A stretch of 64,000 nt of DNA from Aldrovandia affinis. Taxonomy: Eukaryota; Chordata; Actinopteri; Notacanthiformes; Halosauridae. The translations under genes and the position numbers were made by a program. Below, one piece after another: positions 49,039 to 59,852 of the stretch. Each line of letters starts with the position of its first letter. The stretch's first letter is position 1. Under the pieces are notes generated by a model. That model had not been told where the DNA came from. It made no database searches and saw only the letters and a list, made by a program, of their open reading frames with translations. The stretch is taken from positions 1 through 64,000 of the forward strand of contig JAINUG010000389.1 of the NCBI GenBank assembly GCA_029706075.1, given 5' to 3'.

Positions 49039-50150
49039 ACAACTTCAAAGTACCTGGTTGGCTAAAACACTTCCCACACTGAGTACATTTGTAGGGCTTT
49101 TCACCTGTATGAATTCGCAGCTGGATATGTAAATAACTGCCTTTGCTAAAACACTTCCCACACTGAGTACATTTGTAGGGCTTTTCACCTGTATGAATTG
49201 TTTGGTGCTTATTTAAATGAGACTTCTGATTAAAACACTTCCCACACTGAGTACATTTGTAGGGCTTTTCACCTGTATGAATTCGCAGGTGGATATGTAA
49301 ATGACTGTCTTTGCTAAAACACTTCCCACACGGAGTACATTTGTAGGGCTTTTCACCTGTATGAATTGTCATGTGGTTAATTAAATGAATCTTCTGATTA
49401 AAACACTTCCTACACTGAGTACATTTGTAGGGTTTTTCACCTGTATGAAATAGCAGGTGGCTATGTAAACAACGGCCTTGCCTAAAACACTTTCCACACT
49501 GAGTACATTTGTAGGGCTTTTTACCTGTATGAATTGTTTGGTGCTCTTTTAAATAGGATTTGTGCTTAAAACACTTCCCACACTCAGTACATTTATAGGG
49601 CTTCTCATCTGCATGAATTTTCAGGTGGCGCTTCAAAGTACCTGGTTGTCTAAAACACTTCCCACACTGAGTACATTTGTAGGGCTTTTCACCTGTATGA
49701 ATTCGCAGGTGGATATGTAAATAACTGTCTTTGCTAAAACACTTTCCACACTGAGTACATTTGTAGGGCTTTTCACCTGTATGACTTCTCAGGTGGATAT
49801 TTAAATGAGACTTCCGATTAAAACACTTCTTACACTGAGTACATTTGTATGGCTTTTCACCTGTATGAATTGTCATGTGGTTATTTAAATTAAACTTCTG
49901 ATTAAAATACTTGCTACACTGAGTACATTTGTAGGGCTTTTCATCTGCATGAATTTTCAGGTGGCACTTCATAGTACCTGCTTGGCTAAAACACTTCCCA
50001 CACTGAGTACATTTGTAGGGGTTTTCACCTGTATGAATTGTCATGTGGTTATTTAAATTAAACTTCTGATTAAAATACTTGCTACACTGAGTACATTTGT
50101 AGGGCTTTTCATCTGCATGAATTTTCAGGTGGCACTTCATAGTACCTACA
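49039..50150 (-). pseudogene. C2H2 zinc-finger array copy 5 (ZNF5), headless
   Basis: About 12 complete fingers in one open frame, plus partial fingers at both ends. It has no leader, no SUMO-site region and no upstream ATG. The array is joined at about 50150 to sequence from the MMKESL exon flank (CATACCGACGATGCAACC), so the ZNF start and intergenic promoter have been deleted. One finger has His changed to Gln (SYLHIQLRIH). The last finger runs into the retroviral LTR. The frame is intact but without a promoter or start. Confidence 0.85.
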
Positions 50151-50194
50151 TACCGACGATGCAACCAAAGGCATACAAGGTTTGCAGATGGAAA

Positions 50195-51454
50195 TGTGGT
50201 GAAGTCTGAACCCGGTCCGGGCCAGATTGACCAAGAGACCACACCGCAATTGATACTTCTTCAAAAATAAAACAATCTTCAGAGTCTGTGGCAATAATTA
50301 TTATTTATTAACATATAAAAGGTTACATTCAATGAGCCGTTGGTTCGCGAAGCAAGGACTGACATTCCATGTCCTGAACATCCCCTTTTATCCTGATCTT
50401 GGTGCTTGTTTTTAAGTGTCTCTGTACCAGTTACCCCACTCTTCCCTGTGTTGCCAATCCCATTGGGGTGGAAATTTCCACAAAAACTCAGTCCCCCCTT
50501 TCTTAGACTCCATTTTTATCTTATATAAGACACCATTATTCATCATTAACATTCAACATAAACATTAAACTGATCTACCATTAAATCCCTCCTTACTCCC
50601 CCTGCAGGCGAGGCACTGCTACTACTTAATGCAGAACTATTGACACAGCGTTTTCATATCACAACCCCCTGCCTCAGAGCTCTCCTTTAACAGTACACCC
50701 CGACGTGATCATTTTATTTCTAGGTTTGGTTGCATTCCCATTCTTTAATTCTTGTCCATCACTCTTTAATAAACCAACATAAACAAAGATAGACAAACAC
50801 TTCAGCTAACCTAAATGTGCATTGTATGGTTATTATATATATATATATATATTATATATATTGTGTCGACGCCTTATTTGATAAGTAGTTGCCTTGTTCC
50901 CGCATGCTTTATGCAGACAGCCCAATCCTAGGGGTTTACACCCTACCCGCCACGCGACTCGCGAACACCAACAGTGAATGTAGCAAAATCTCTGAAACAA
51001 TGGTGAATCCTTAAGCGTAGCGAAATGCATTTGCTTAGTTTACTCCACGTTGTCCCCTCGGTGCCCTCGAAGTTGGTACTGGACTCATTAATCACACTGA
51101 TGGTTGCACCTGGGTGAAATTCCTTATGGTCGTTTATCTAGTGAGGGGAGGATTACAGTTAGACTACTGTATACATCAATCTACAACACCAGGAGCCCAG
51201 AGAGCACTGTCCGGGCCCTTCTCATGCTCCTAAGCATTATTTCATTGGACAGAAAGTTCTTGGTGCCTTACTTCTAAGTGCAGCATATGGGTTCAGTACA
51301 CTGATAATAGACTGACAGTGGCTTTATTTTTACGGTCTAGTGAAATGTTAACACAGCCAGTTTTGCAGAGTCTACAAGCATTGGACCATGTACAGATATT
51401 AAGTTACATAAATGATCTATTGGAAACATACGCTTTTCAAAAAATTTCACCACA
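50195..51454. mobile_element. LTR-like insertion, 1.26 kb
   Basis: Termini TGTGGTGAA and TTCACCACA (9-bp inverted), with 4-bp direct repeats GAAA at 50191-50194 and 51455-51458. The paralogue at 6921-6931 (GATGGAAACTGATTG) is empty. Possibly a long solo LTR. A purine run with TTTGTGGAAATTTCCACC on the minus strand near 50490 leaves open a short LTR plus internal sequence. Contains (TA)n at about 50833-50867. No gene. Confidence 0.65.
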
Positions 51455-51596
51455 GAAACTGATTGTAACAGGTAACCGCAAACAATTCACAAATTCACTC
51501 TCCATGTAGCACATGACTTCTTGATTACAGATCACATGGCATGTCACTGGTCACATGCTAAATGAGAGAACTACAGAGTGTATTACTGTACTCCAC

Positions 51597-51825
51597 ATTT
51601 ACATTACATTTTAGGCATTGAGCTGACGCTCTTATCCAGAGTGACTTACACAGTTTTACATTTCTTTACATACAATCCATTTATACAGCTGGATATTTAC
51701 TGAAGCAATTCAGGTTAAGTACCTTGCTCAAGGGTACAACAGCAGTGCCCCACCTGGGAATTCGACCTGCAACCTCAGTTACAAGCCCAGCTCCTTAACC
51801 ATTACACTACACTGCCAGCCGTTCC
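51597..51825 (-). mobile_element. V-SINE-like SINE, recombinant copy
   Basis: The left flank equals that of the fragment at 30.24 kb and the right flank equals that of the SINE at 32.57 kb. Same reverse orientation and B-box region (GGAATTCGACCTGC). Confidence 0.75.
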
Positions 51826-52342
51826 TTCTACATCGCGACATTTTATGGAGCCTCTCAGTTGGTGCATCCAGTCCACTAGTCCATGATGTTCTTTATAAAA
51901 CCTTTTTCATAGCATTGTAAACAGCATTATCACTAACACAATTTTTTTTTAAACATTTTATTTGTTAAAACAAACAGAATATGGTAAATGATGTTTGGCA
52001 TTAAACTTGCATTTTCCTATCACTTTGGCTAATGTTAATCATGGGTTACAGCAGCAACAAGTAGCTGGTTAGTAGCTATCTAACAAACTAACTAGGTACG
52101 GTCACACTGGAAGTGAAGCGGTGAGGGCGAGAGCAGTTCAGCTCAGCTGATTGGCAGCAGAGTAAAAAGGACAGGCTGCTGTTTCTCCTATGTCAGATAA
52201 CTTCAATTAGATAACTTACTCAATTCAGTCATAAACTGGGTACAATTGTATATTTCTTTCACCTGAATGAATTCTCACATGAATAAACCTGAATTAATTC
52301 TCCAGTGCTTGTTCAAATTGCATCTTGATTAAAACACTTCCC
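51826..52342. other. ZNF6 3' flank, non-coding
   Basis: Paralogue of 32.78-33.3 kb. It represents the empty site of the Tc1 element of 24.9 kb (CTTCAATTAGATAACTTACT). Confidence 0.5.
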
Positions 52343-53785
52343 TCAATTAATACATTTGTCGGGCTTTTCACCTGCACAGCTTTGAATTCTCAGGTGGGAC
52401 TTTAAATGACTGTCTTGGCTAAAACACTTCCCACACTGAGTACATTTGTAGGGCTTTTCACCTGTATGAATTCGCAGGTGGATATGTAAATGACTGTCTT
52501 GGCTAAAACACTTCCCACACTGAGTACATTTGTAGGGCTTTTCACCTGTATGAATTCGCAGGTGGATATGTAAATGACTGTCTTTGTTAAAACACTTCCC
52601 ACACTGAGTACATTTGTAGGGCTTTTCACCTGTATGAATTCTCATGTGGCTATTTAAATTAAACTTATGATTAAAACACTTTCCACACTGAGTACATTTG
52701 TAGGGCTTTTCACCTGTATGACTTCTCAGGTGGGTATTTAAATGAGACTTCCGTTTAAAACACTTGCTACACTGAGTACATTTGTAGGGCTTTTCATCTC
52801 CATGAATTTTCAGGTGGCACTTCATAGTACCTGCTTGGCTAAAACACTTCCCACACTGAGTACATTTGTAGGGCTTTTCACCTGTATGAATTCTCATGTG
52901 GCTATTTAAATTAAACTTATGATTAAAACACTTCCCACACTGAGTACATTTGTAGGGCTTTTCACCTGTATGAATTCTCAGGTGGCTATGTAAACAACGG
53001 TCTTGCCTAAAACACTTTCCACACTGAGTACATTTGTAGGGCTTTTCACCAGTATGAATTGTTTGGTGCTTTTTTAAATAGGATTTGTGCTTAAAACACA
53101 TCCCACACTCAGTACATTTATAGGGCTTCTCATCTGCATGGATTTTCAGGTGGCACTTCAAAGTACCTGGTTGGCTAAAACACTTCCCACACTGAGTACA
53201 TTTGTAGGGCTTTTCACCTGTATGACATCGCAGGTGGCTTTGTAAACAACGGTCTTGCCTAAAACACTTTCCACACTGAGTACATTTGTAGGGCTTTTCA
53301 CCCGTATGAATTGTTTGGTGCTTTTTTAAATAGGATTTGTGCTTAAAACGCTTCCCACACTCAGTACATTTGTAGGGATTTTCTGTATGAATTCTCAGTT
53401 GGTTATTTAAATTAGACTGCTCATTGATATTCATAAGCTCACTCATTAAACTTTCACTGGATTCACACTTTATTTGATCAGATTTAATAGTGACACATTT
53501 AATGTCCTGCAAGTCGCTGTCCGGTTCAGCTTTAAGGTAGCCTCCATCATCAGTCTCTGTTTTGATCTGGACAGGATGCAGGTGGGGTACATATCCCAGC
53601 TCTGTACTGTCGAGGCTCTCTGTCTTAATAAGATCCCCAGTGTGGGCGGAGCCCAGATCAGTTTCTGTTTTTATCACTGATGTGTGTGTGTGGTGCAGAC
53701 CACTGACCCCGCTGTGTGCTGTAACACACTCTGGCTCCAGTGTGTGGAGTCCTGGTGCAGCACATTCAGTCTCTGACTCTGCCAT
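52343..53785 (-). CDS. C2H2 zinc-finger protein, copy 6 (ZNF6)
   Basis: About 480 aa from the ATG at 53785 (MAESETEC). The original MQAG start at 53894 is out of frame because of a 5-bp deletion at about 53797, where CAGTGGACTGGAGTC has become CAGTGGAGTC. The leader retains VIKTE, LIKTE, QIKTE and YLKAE. Eleven standard fingers follow, with a twelfth whose final His is Gln ([12 protein letters not shown]). The protein ends PDKCIN, the ancestral C-terminus also present in the ZNF1 tail. Fingers come in repeating pairs ([16 protein letters not shown] then KHKSYLKKH). The longest array with a natural end in this window. Confidence 0.85.
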   Translation of the reverse strand: MAESETECAAPGLHTLEPECVTAHSGVSGLHHTHTSVIKTETDLGSAHTGDLIKTESLDSTELGYVPHLHPVQIKTETDDGGYLKAEPDSDLQDIKCVTIKSDQIKCESSESLMSELMNINEQSNLNNQLRIHTENPYKCTECGKRFKHKSYLKKHQTIHTGEKPYKCTQCGKCFRQDRCLQSHLRCHTGEKPYKCTQCGKCFSQPGTLKCHLKIHADEKPYKCTECGMCFKHKSYLKKHQTIHTGEKPYKCTQCGKCFRQDRCLHSHLRIHTGEKPYKCTQCGKCFNHKFNLNSHMRIHTGEKPYKCTQCGKCFSQAGTMKCHLKIHGDEKPYKCTQCSKCFKRKSHLNTHLRSHTGEKPYKCTQCGKCFNHKFNLNSHMRIHTGEKPYKCTQCGKCFNKDSHLHIHLRIHTGEKPYKCTQCGKCFSQDSHLHIHLRIHTGEKPYKCTQCGKCFSQDSHLKSHLRIQSCAGEKPDKCIN

Positions 53786-55095
53786 GAGTTCAGACTCCAC
53801 TGAGTTCCTCTTCTTTCTGTCTGATCCTGTGCTGCTCAGTGAGCTCTGGTAGTGTTGTCTCAGTGTCCTGTCTCAGACAGACTCCTGCCTGCATCACACT
53901 GCTGCTCAAAGCTGTGCAGAAGTGCAGCTCCTGCAGGGAAACAGTCCTACTGAATCAGAGGAGAGAAGTGTGTTGGCACACACATGCATCAATGCTATAA
54001 ACCTGCATTAACTGGTCAACTGATATAACATCACTTCCCACAGTAGGTGTCAGTTAGAAGTGGGCATTTTTTACTTTAAGTTAATGATTCAAATAGTAAC
54101 CATCCTATACGATACAATTGAACGTTAGCTAACGTTACCTAGCTAGTAAACTTTTTTATTTTCTTTGTTTGTTTTTGATAGGGTCATAACAAAAGTATTG
54201 CCACAATATAAAAAACAAGCATCAGAAGGATTACATTCAGTAAACCAAAGGCTAATTTCCAACACCTGTCCCCAATAAACTACTGAAGGGAAAGTATGTA
54301 TCAAAAAACAAAAAATGCAAGACACATGAACAAACACAATCTGATGGTATCTTACACACTATGACTTCCGTCAACAATGTTGGGATTGTGCCGGGTATCA
54401 AAGCTAATTCATCAAACCAAACGTCTGCTTCCAAAAACTCAGACTTAATTTAAGGAAACAGAAATGAAATATAACTCAGTAACGTTCGCTTTTGCAGTGT
54501 GTATGCGTAGTGATTTATACTGTAACTGTGACTGAGTCAGTTCTGATATTCCGTGCATACATACACTTTGCCTGCAGATATGCAAAAAAAATTACGATTG
54601 TCAACCAAGCAGAATTAAGTATTTATCTAAACTACACCTGGGCAACATGTGGAAGAGCGGCAATGGAGAATACCGAAGACCGAATACGCATTCGCTGATG
54701 TCTGACAGACGCTAAAAACGGAAGTAAACGCCCGGGCAAACTTGGTCTGCATTTGTACATCAGGCGCTGATGGGATATGTTACCGGAGTGTCCAACGAAG
54801 GCGAGTGGCCATTAAAATACATTTTTTTTAAACATACTAGTATTCGCTCAGATTATGTTGGTCTCCCTAGGTTTGATCTTTCTCGCACCTTTAGTGCATC
54901 TCATTAGTTTTGTATCAACCCCATGTATTGAGGAATCGAGCGATCACCGTAAAAGTATAAAATAATATTCAACTACAACTCACACGAGAGCATGGAATTT
55001 CATAGCAACCGATGGGACCTGCAGTTTAATTTTGTACGTTTTATGTAGATTGCCAGATCTCTGAATAAAAGGGCTCGCTTAGCAGCAAATAATTA
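53786..55095. promoter_or_regulatory. Divergent intergenic region, unit 6, without its exon
   Basis: Contains the ZNF6 out-of-frame leader start, then shared intergenic sequence. RFX-like TTTCATAGCAACC lies at about 54998-55010 and ATAAAAGG at 55065-55072. The MMKESL exon is gone: AATTAAACAAAC joins directly to AAGATACATACC, which normally follows the donor. Confidence 0.5.
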
Positions 55096-55355
55096 AACAA
55101 ACAAGATACATACCGACGATGCAACCAAAGGTACAAAAGGTTTGCAGATGAAAACTCACTGTAACAGGTAACCGCAAATAATTCACACATGCCCTCTCCA
55201 TGTAGCACAGGACTTCCTGATTACAGGTCACATGGCATATCACTGGTCACATGCTAAATGAAAATTGACCACCTCCCGAACTCTGACCTTTCCCATGATT
55301 CATAGCGGCGTCGTCGCAGAAGGTTGTTAGTGATCCACTGTGTTTATCTGTGTAG

Positions 55356-55620
55356 CTGGGTGTTGAAGAAGACAAAAGATTGAATGTATCGGATTATTCA
55401 ACAATTACTGGGGACGACACTGTGAAAGTCCCTCGTCCGTCTGCCCTAACGGAATGGGTAGACGATATGAAACAATGGCCCGATGTTAGCTATGTTGACA
55501 TTGTTTTTAGTGAGGGCGTTCATGATGAGGAACTTCGAAGTTATAAAAGCACAGAGGCTTATAATGACCTACATAGCAATAAGATCGGGAAATTATTGTG
55601 TAAAAAAGACAGCGAACCCA
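55356..55620 (+). pseudogene. Truncated SWIM-gene exon, copy 4
   Basis: Acceptor-like TTTATCTGTGTAG, then LGVEEDKRL, YSTITGDDTVKVPRPS, WVDDMKQWPDVSYVDI and CKKDS. It is cut before the SWIM cysteines by unrelated sequence (CCCACCACCACCCCCCC). It is the least mutated N-terminal half of this exon. Confidence 0.7.
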
Positions 55621-56194
55621 CCACCACCCCCCCATCAATGGAGGTCTAATCTTTATTAATACTTTTTTTCTTCTTCCCCTCTTTCTTCTTCCTCCCTTTC
55701 CCCCTCCTTTCCTTCTTCGTTTTTTCCCGTCATGTTTTCTTTACTTGTAAACACCCAAAAATTAAAATTTTTCATTTTTGTTTATTCTTAGTTAATCAAC
55801 ATACTATTTAATTTTTAAAAATCTTTCAATTGTCCTAGTATGTAGTGTGCATTCTAACCATCAGAAATATTTATATAATTTTTCTATTAATTTCATATTT
55901 TCAGCATTCCAGGCATTCAAAGGTAATGTTTTGAAGTTAGAGTCGAGTATACAGTGCTTAAAGTACAGCATCATGAAACGGTAAAAACGTTCATTTTTTC
56001 ATTGCAATCTGCAACTTTGTTATCCAGCTTATTGCAATTGCAAAATGCTTTTTTTTCTTTGAGTTCATCTCACTTTGCTCAACTACTTGTTGTAACTGTC
56101 TTAAGTGAACTGTATGAGCCTATTAGGCCTAATTTTCAATGTTAAGAGAGTGGCACACCTGCTCATAAGCTTGTGGTATGCTTCCCTTTAGAAC
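55621..56194. other. Non-coding, with a polypyrimidine tract
   Basis: 55661-55730 is almost pure C/T. The remainder matches 8.62-8.93 kb (GTCCTAGTATG, ATTTTCAGCATTCCAG). No gene seen. Confidence 0.55.
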
Positions 56195-56638
56195 ATAAGA
56201 ATGTAAGAATACATAATGACGAGAATGGGCCATTCAGCCCATCTAGGCTCGTCATGTCCTAATCTAAAGAGTATCTAGTACTGCTGGGACTTGAATAACC
56301 CAAGTGTTTCTGCCTCTACTAAGCTGTTCCAGGCATTGACAACTCTGTATAAAGAAAAATGTAATATCTAAAACTAAATATCCATGCCAAAATTGCCTTT
56401 AACTAATTTCCACCTGTGGCCTCTTGTTCTGCTAACTGAACTTATATTTAAGTAGTTCACTTTGTTAATCCCTTTTAGGAATTGAAAAACTCAATCAAGT
56501 CTCCATTTGCTATGCTTAAATAGATTGAGCGTCTTAAGTCTATCCTCATAGATAAATTGTACCAATTTAGTTTTTCTAAAAGCAAACTTTTTCAAGAGTT
56601 TCTATATCTTTCTTGTAGTGTGGTGCCCGGAACTACAG
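56195..56638 (-). mobile_element. CR1/jockey-type LINE, 3' end
   Basis: Paralogue of 9100-9485, with the 3' terminal region preserved (AACATAAGAATGTAAGAA, GGCCATTCAGCCCATCTAGG). The RT core present at 9.5-10.5 kb is deleted: CCGGAACTACA joins directly to GCCTACACC. Confidence 0.7.
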
Positions 56639-57014
56639 CCTACACCTTTTCGGTCATTTTCCTGCTTTTTGTGTTTTCTGCTGAATATATATGTATTCGT
56701 TGTGAATTTGTCAAGGAAATAAAAATTATATAAAAAATAAATAAAAAATCCTTATTATTGTAAACCAAAGTTCCTTCCTTATTCTTAATGCACTTAACCT
56801 CATCATTTTTGTTGTGTTGTGTTTGTTCTCTTCTTGTCAGCCATTTTGTCCAAACTGCTGTCAAGTGGGCAGGCCCATAATGCATCAGTGGGAAAATGGT
56901 TAGTTTAGTGTGAAAAGGGCGTAAACGCGCACTTACACCTTTTTCGCACCAAACTGTGTACACTTACGCCCTTTTCACACCAAACTTTGAAATGGTTTGA
57001 AATGTGTCTTTATG
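56639..57014. repeat. CACTTACGCCC repeat, copy 2 (left part)
   Basis: Matches 10556-10955, with the same stem arms and a minus-strand open frame (56640-56963). It continues after the hAT MITE at 57493-57630. Confidence 0.5.
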
Positions 57015-57022
57015 GTTTAGAG

Positions 57023-57484
57023 CAGGGGTGGCCAACCAGTCAGAGACTAAGAGCCACATTTTTTACTGTGTTACCGCAAAGAGCCACATCACCGGGGAGG
57101 GGGTGCTACACGCGAAATAAAACCGGACACCAGTTCATTTATTTCGCGGACCGAAGGGGGTGGTAAGAGGAATATAAAAAATTGCGCCCCTCCTAATTTT
57201 AAGCCCGGTGCATGAAACCAGTCCGTGGTGCAAAAAAGGTTGGGGACCGCTGCCCTAACTGTGCTTTTTTTTTCGTCTTCTGAAATTTTGCAAGGAGGCG
57301 GAAATAAAAAATTATATTTAAAAAAATGCGCGTTTGACGAAAATACCGTATTGAACTCAAGCTGATCAAGCGAACACGCACATTAGAAAAAACAAAAACA
57401 CAAACTTCGATATGAACGTAAGAGCCGCATTAAACCAGGCAAAGAGCCGCATGCGGCTCGGGAGCCGCGGGTTGGCCACCCCTG
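57023..57484. mobile_element. hAT MITE, 462 bp
   Basis: CAGGGGTGGCCAACC and GGTTGGCCACCCCTG perfect 15-bp ends, with the 8-bp duplication GTTTAGAG at 57015-57022 and 57485-57492. The paralogue at 10945-10956 is empty. The interior carries a second hAT-like end (AAGGTTGGGGACCGCTG at about 57236-57252), so it may itself be composite. Confidence 0.9.
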
Positions 57485-57492
57485 GTTTAGAG

Positions 57493-57639
57493 CTTTATTT
57501 CAATACAGTAAAGCATGATGAATGTGTCCTTTTACCATTATATGGAGCTCATCAAAAGCTTTCCATTGATATATATAACACATTTTTGAGCAAAATGTCA
57601 CTTACGCCCCTTATGCATTAAAATATACAAAAAACAGTA
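57493..57639. repeat. CACTTACGCCC repeat, copy 2 (right part)
   Basis: Continuation of the repeat after the MITE (CTTTATTTCAATACAGTAAA to CACTTACGCCCC). Confidence 0.5.
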
Positions 57640-57905
57640 ATAAACATGTAGCAGTGGTAATGACAATTGGCTAGATGTACAGAATTCAGTGGGAGTGGAG
57701 TCTGAAAAGGTGGGTTTTGAGTCTCGTGCAGAAGATCGCAAGAGAAGAGGCGAGACCGCGAAGAGTGGCTGCCAGGCACCCGGAGGGATGGTACAGTCAG
57801 TTTGCCAGAGGAGGCGGAGCGGAGGGGTCTGGCTGGGGTGTAGGGTGTGATGAGTGTCTGGAGATAAGCGGGAGCAGTTCCTCTAGATAAGCTTGATAAG
57901 CTCGA
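57640..57905 (-). mobile_element. L2 LINE RT C-terminal fragment, copy 4
   Basis: Minus strand [34 protein letters not shown]. Better preserved than 11100-11345, and lacks the V-SINE. Confidence 0.7.
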
Positions 57906-58200
57906 TAAGATACAACTGTAACAGAACAATTTTGTATAATTTTGATGCAGAATTCAGTTCCCTGACATGCCATTTGTAATGTACTTAGTATTTCAAGTTA
58001 TTGAATACATATTGTAATGGTGAGCCGTTAGCTTAGCTACCATTAATGCAAAATGTATGGCTCCGCCATTTTGTGTGTTATTAGCGGTTGCTACTTCCTG
58101 CGTGTAGCATAGCCACTAAGGCTAACTGGTGGCTCTGGGGCTTTGCGATTCCTAATGTCCCATAGGCCTTTGCGAGCGCTACAACTTTAATGCTTAATAT
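57906..58200. repeat. Duplicated block D, copy 4
   Basis: GTGAGCCGTTAGCTTAGCT and GCTACTTCCTGCGTGTAGC. Non-coding. Confidence 0.5.
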
Positions 58201-59010
58201 AAGTAAATAATAAATATAAAACAAATATATTTGTGGGATGGTGTTTGTATGAAAGTCCCTTTTTCCCCTATGGAGGATTATTGCATGTGAGTCTTTGTAT
58301 TGTAAACCGTGATGGTATGTGTCTGTGTAATAAGTGACCCTCGCAAGTTTCCTGTGATTTGGTGTTCTTTGTGCTTCCCTGCGTTGCTATGCTTTGCTCT
58401 AATAAAGCTGATAACGCGATTATGGAAAAGTATATCTTCCTGAGTTTTGATTCAGCACCCACCGCTACAATATTTAAATTGTGATGAGTAGGACACAACC
58501 AGAACATGAAAACAAGACAACGCACCAACAGCATGTTAATGCTGGCTGCCAGAGGTCAAGGTTGTCAAGGCTGGTTACTTCTTGATAGCTAGCTAGCTAA
58601 CTCGCTTGCTTGCATTGCCAGCTACATTGATCGATTTTTCCCTGTGTGCCTATCAGGTGATTGGTCGATCAAATGTTTTTTTCTTATGAACCTTTTTAAA
58701 CTTCTTTTCATCACCTCCCAGTTTCATGCCAATTCTGACAAATTGGCCTTTATAAGAAAAAAACTAACAATGTGATTCATGCCTTATGATTTTGTTGTCC
58801 TTTAAGAAACCGTACCAACATGAAGAAATACGGAAACGGAAATGGACCTAATAGGCGTGGCAAATGAGACTCACTTTTTTTTCTGTTTTAGCTAGCTAAC
58901 TGATTAACCTACAGGCTGTAGCCATCTCTCCTGCTGTAGGTTACTAGCTGGCTAGATACAGTATATCATTAAAACTGCCTGTAGCCATCCGTGTTTAAAT
59001 GTGTTATCCT
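58201..59010. repeat. Block F copy 5 with short conserved frame
   Basis: 58423-58485 keeps MEK..FLSFDSAPTATIFKL and a stop. The GCTAGCTAGCTAACTCGC run and CACCTCCCAGTTTCATGCC follow. No confirmed gene. Confidence 0.45.
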
Positions 59011-59375
59011 TGGGGCTGGTGAATAGCGTAGCGGTCTAACGCACCACACTTTGGCTGGTCCGGTGTGGTGTGCGCTGCCTGTCAGGGATGCGGTTCGAAG
59101 CCTCGCGTCTCTACCAGACTGGCCCTGGTCGTCACCTCTGATCAGAGGCGGCGTTTGGCTGTCCGCCTCCAGGGGAGGGGGAGGGTGAGCCGACACGAGT
59201 CCATCGAGGAGCAGGAAAAAGGCGTCCGTGGTAGATTTCCATCTCGGAAGAGGCGGATAAAAATCGGCTGGGAAATAGTGTCTCGCCCCAGAGGACGGGC
59301 GGCGGACTCTTGGGGAGGGTGAAGTGAGATAAATAGAGGGTATAATTGGCAACCAATTTGGGAGAAAAAATGGGG
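59011..59375 (+). mobile_element. tRNA-derived SINE (family A), copy 4
   Basis: TAGCGTAGCGGTCTAACGC and GCGGTTCGAAGCC give the clearest A and B boxes of this family. The tail ends CAACCAATTTGGGAGAAAA. Confidence 0.7.
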
Positions 59376-59404
59376 AAAAATAAAATTTAACATTTAAATG
59401 TGTT

Positions 59405-59674
59405 AATGACGAGCTCGCATTCCTGAGTGAGAAAATATTATTTAGATATATTCGTAGCTAGCCAACCAACTTAACTGTACAGCTGAACAGACAATGCATA
59501 TTGTTATCTTCGTAGCTAGCTGGCTATATAATTATAATATAATTATATATTATAATTCATATATTATGTTCGTAGCAAGGCAGCTAACTTAGCTGTACAG
59601 CTTATTCGTAGCTAAATGACATCACCCGGACACATTCTTCTGGGTTTTTCACTCAGGAATGCGAGCTCGTCATT
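59405..59674. mobile_element. Small MITE-like inverted-repeat element
   Basis: ACGAGCTCGCATTCCTGAGT near 59409 is the reverse complement of ACTCAGGAATGCGAGCTCGT at about 59651-59670. The AT-rich interior holds further inverted GTAGCTAGC and CTGTACAGCT segments. No clear target duplication. Confidence 0.6.
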
Positions 59675-59852
59675 GTTGGCATACTACAGTCAAAATTCTG
59701 ATTACATCACCCGGGCACATCTTGGCAAAGCGGATACCTTCTGCCATGACAGCGCCACCGTAACACTCGACACGTTTCCGGAACTGTTACTCACTTCCGT
59801 TAGCCCCAAAAGCAAGTTGCTAGCTAAATGTAGCTTACGTTTAGGATAGATA

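Noticed and set aside
48986..50242. ZNF5 as an intact 418-aa gene
   Set aside because: The frame opens only with a non-ATG codon in unrelated flank and closes inside a retroviral LTR. Leader and promoter are deleted.
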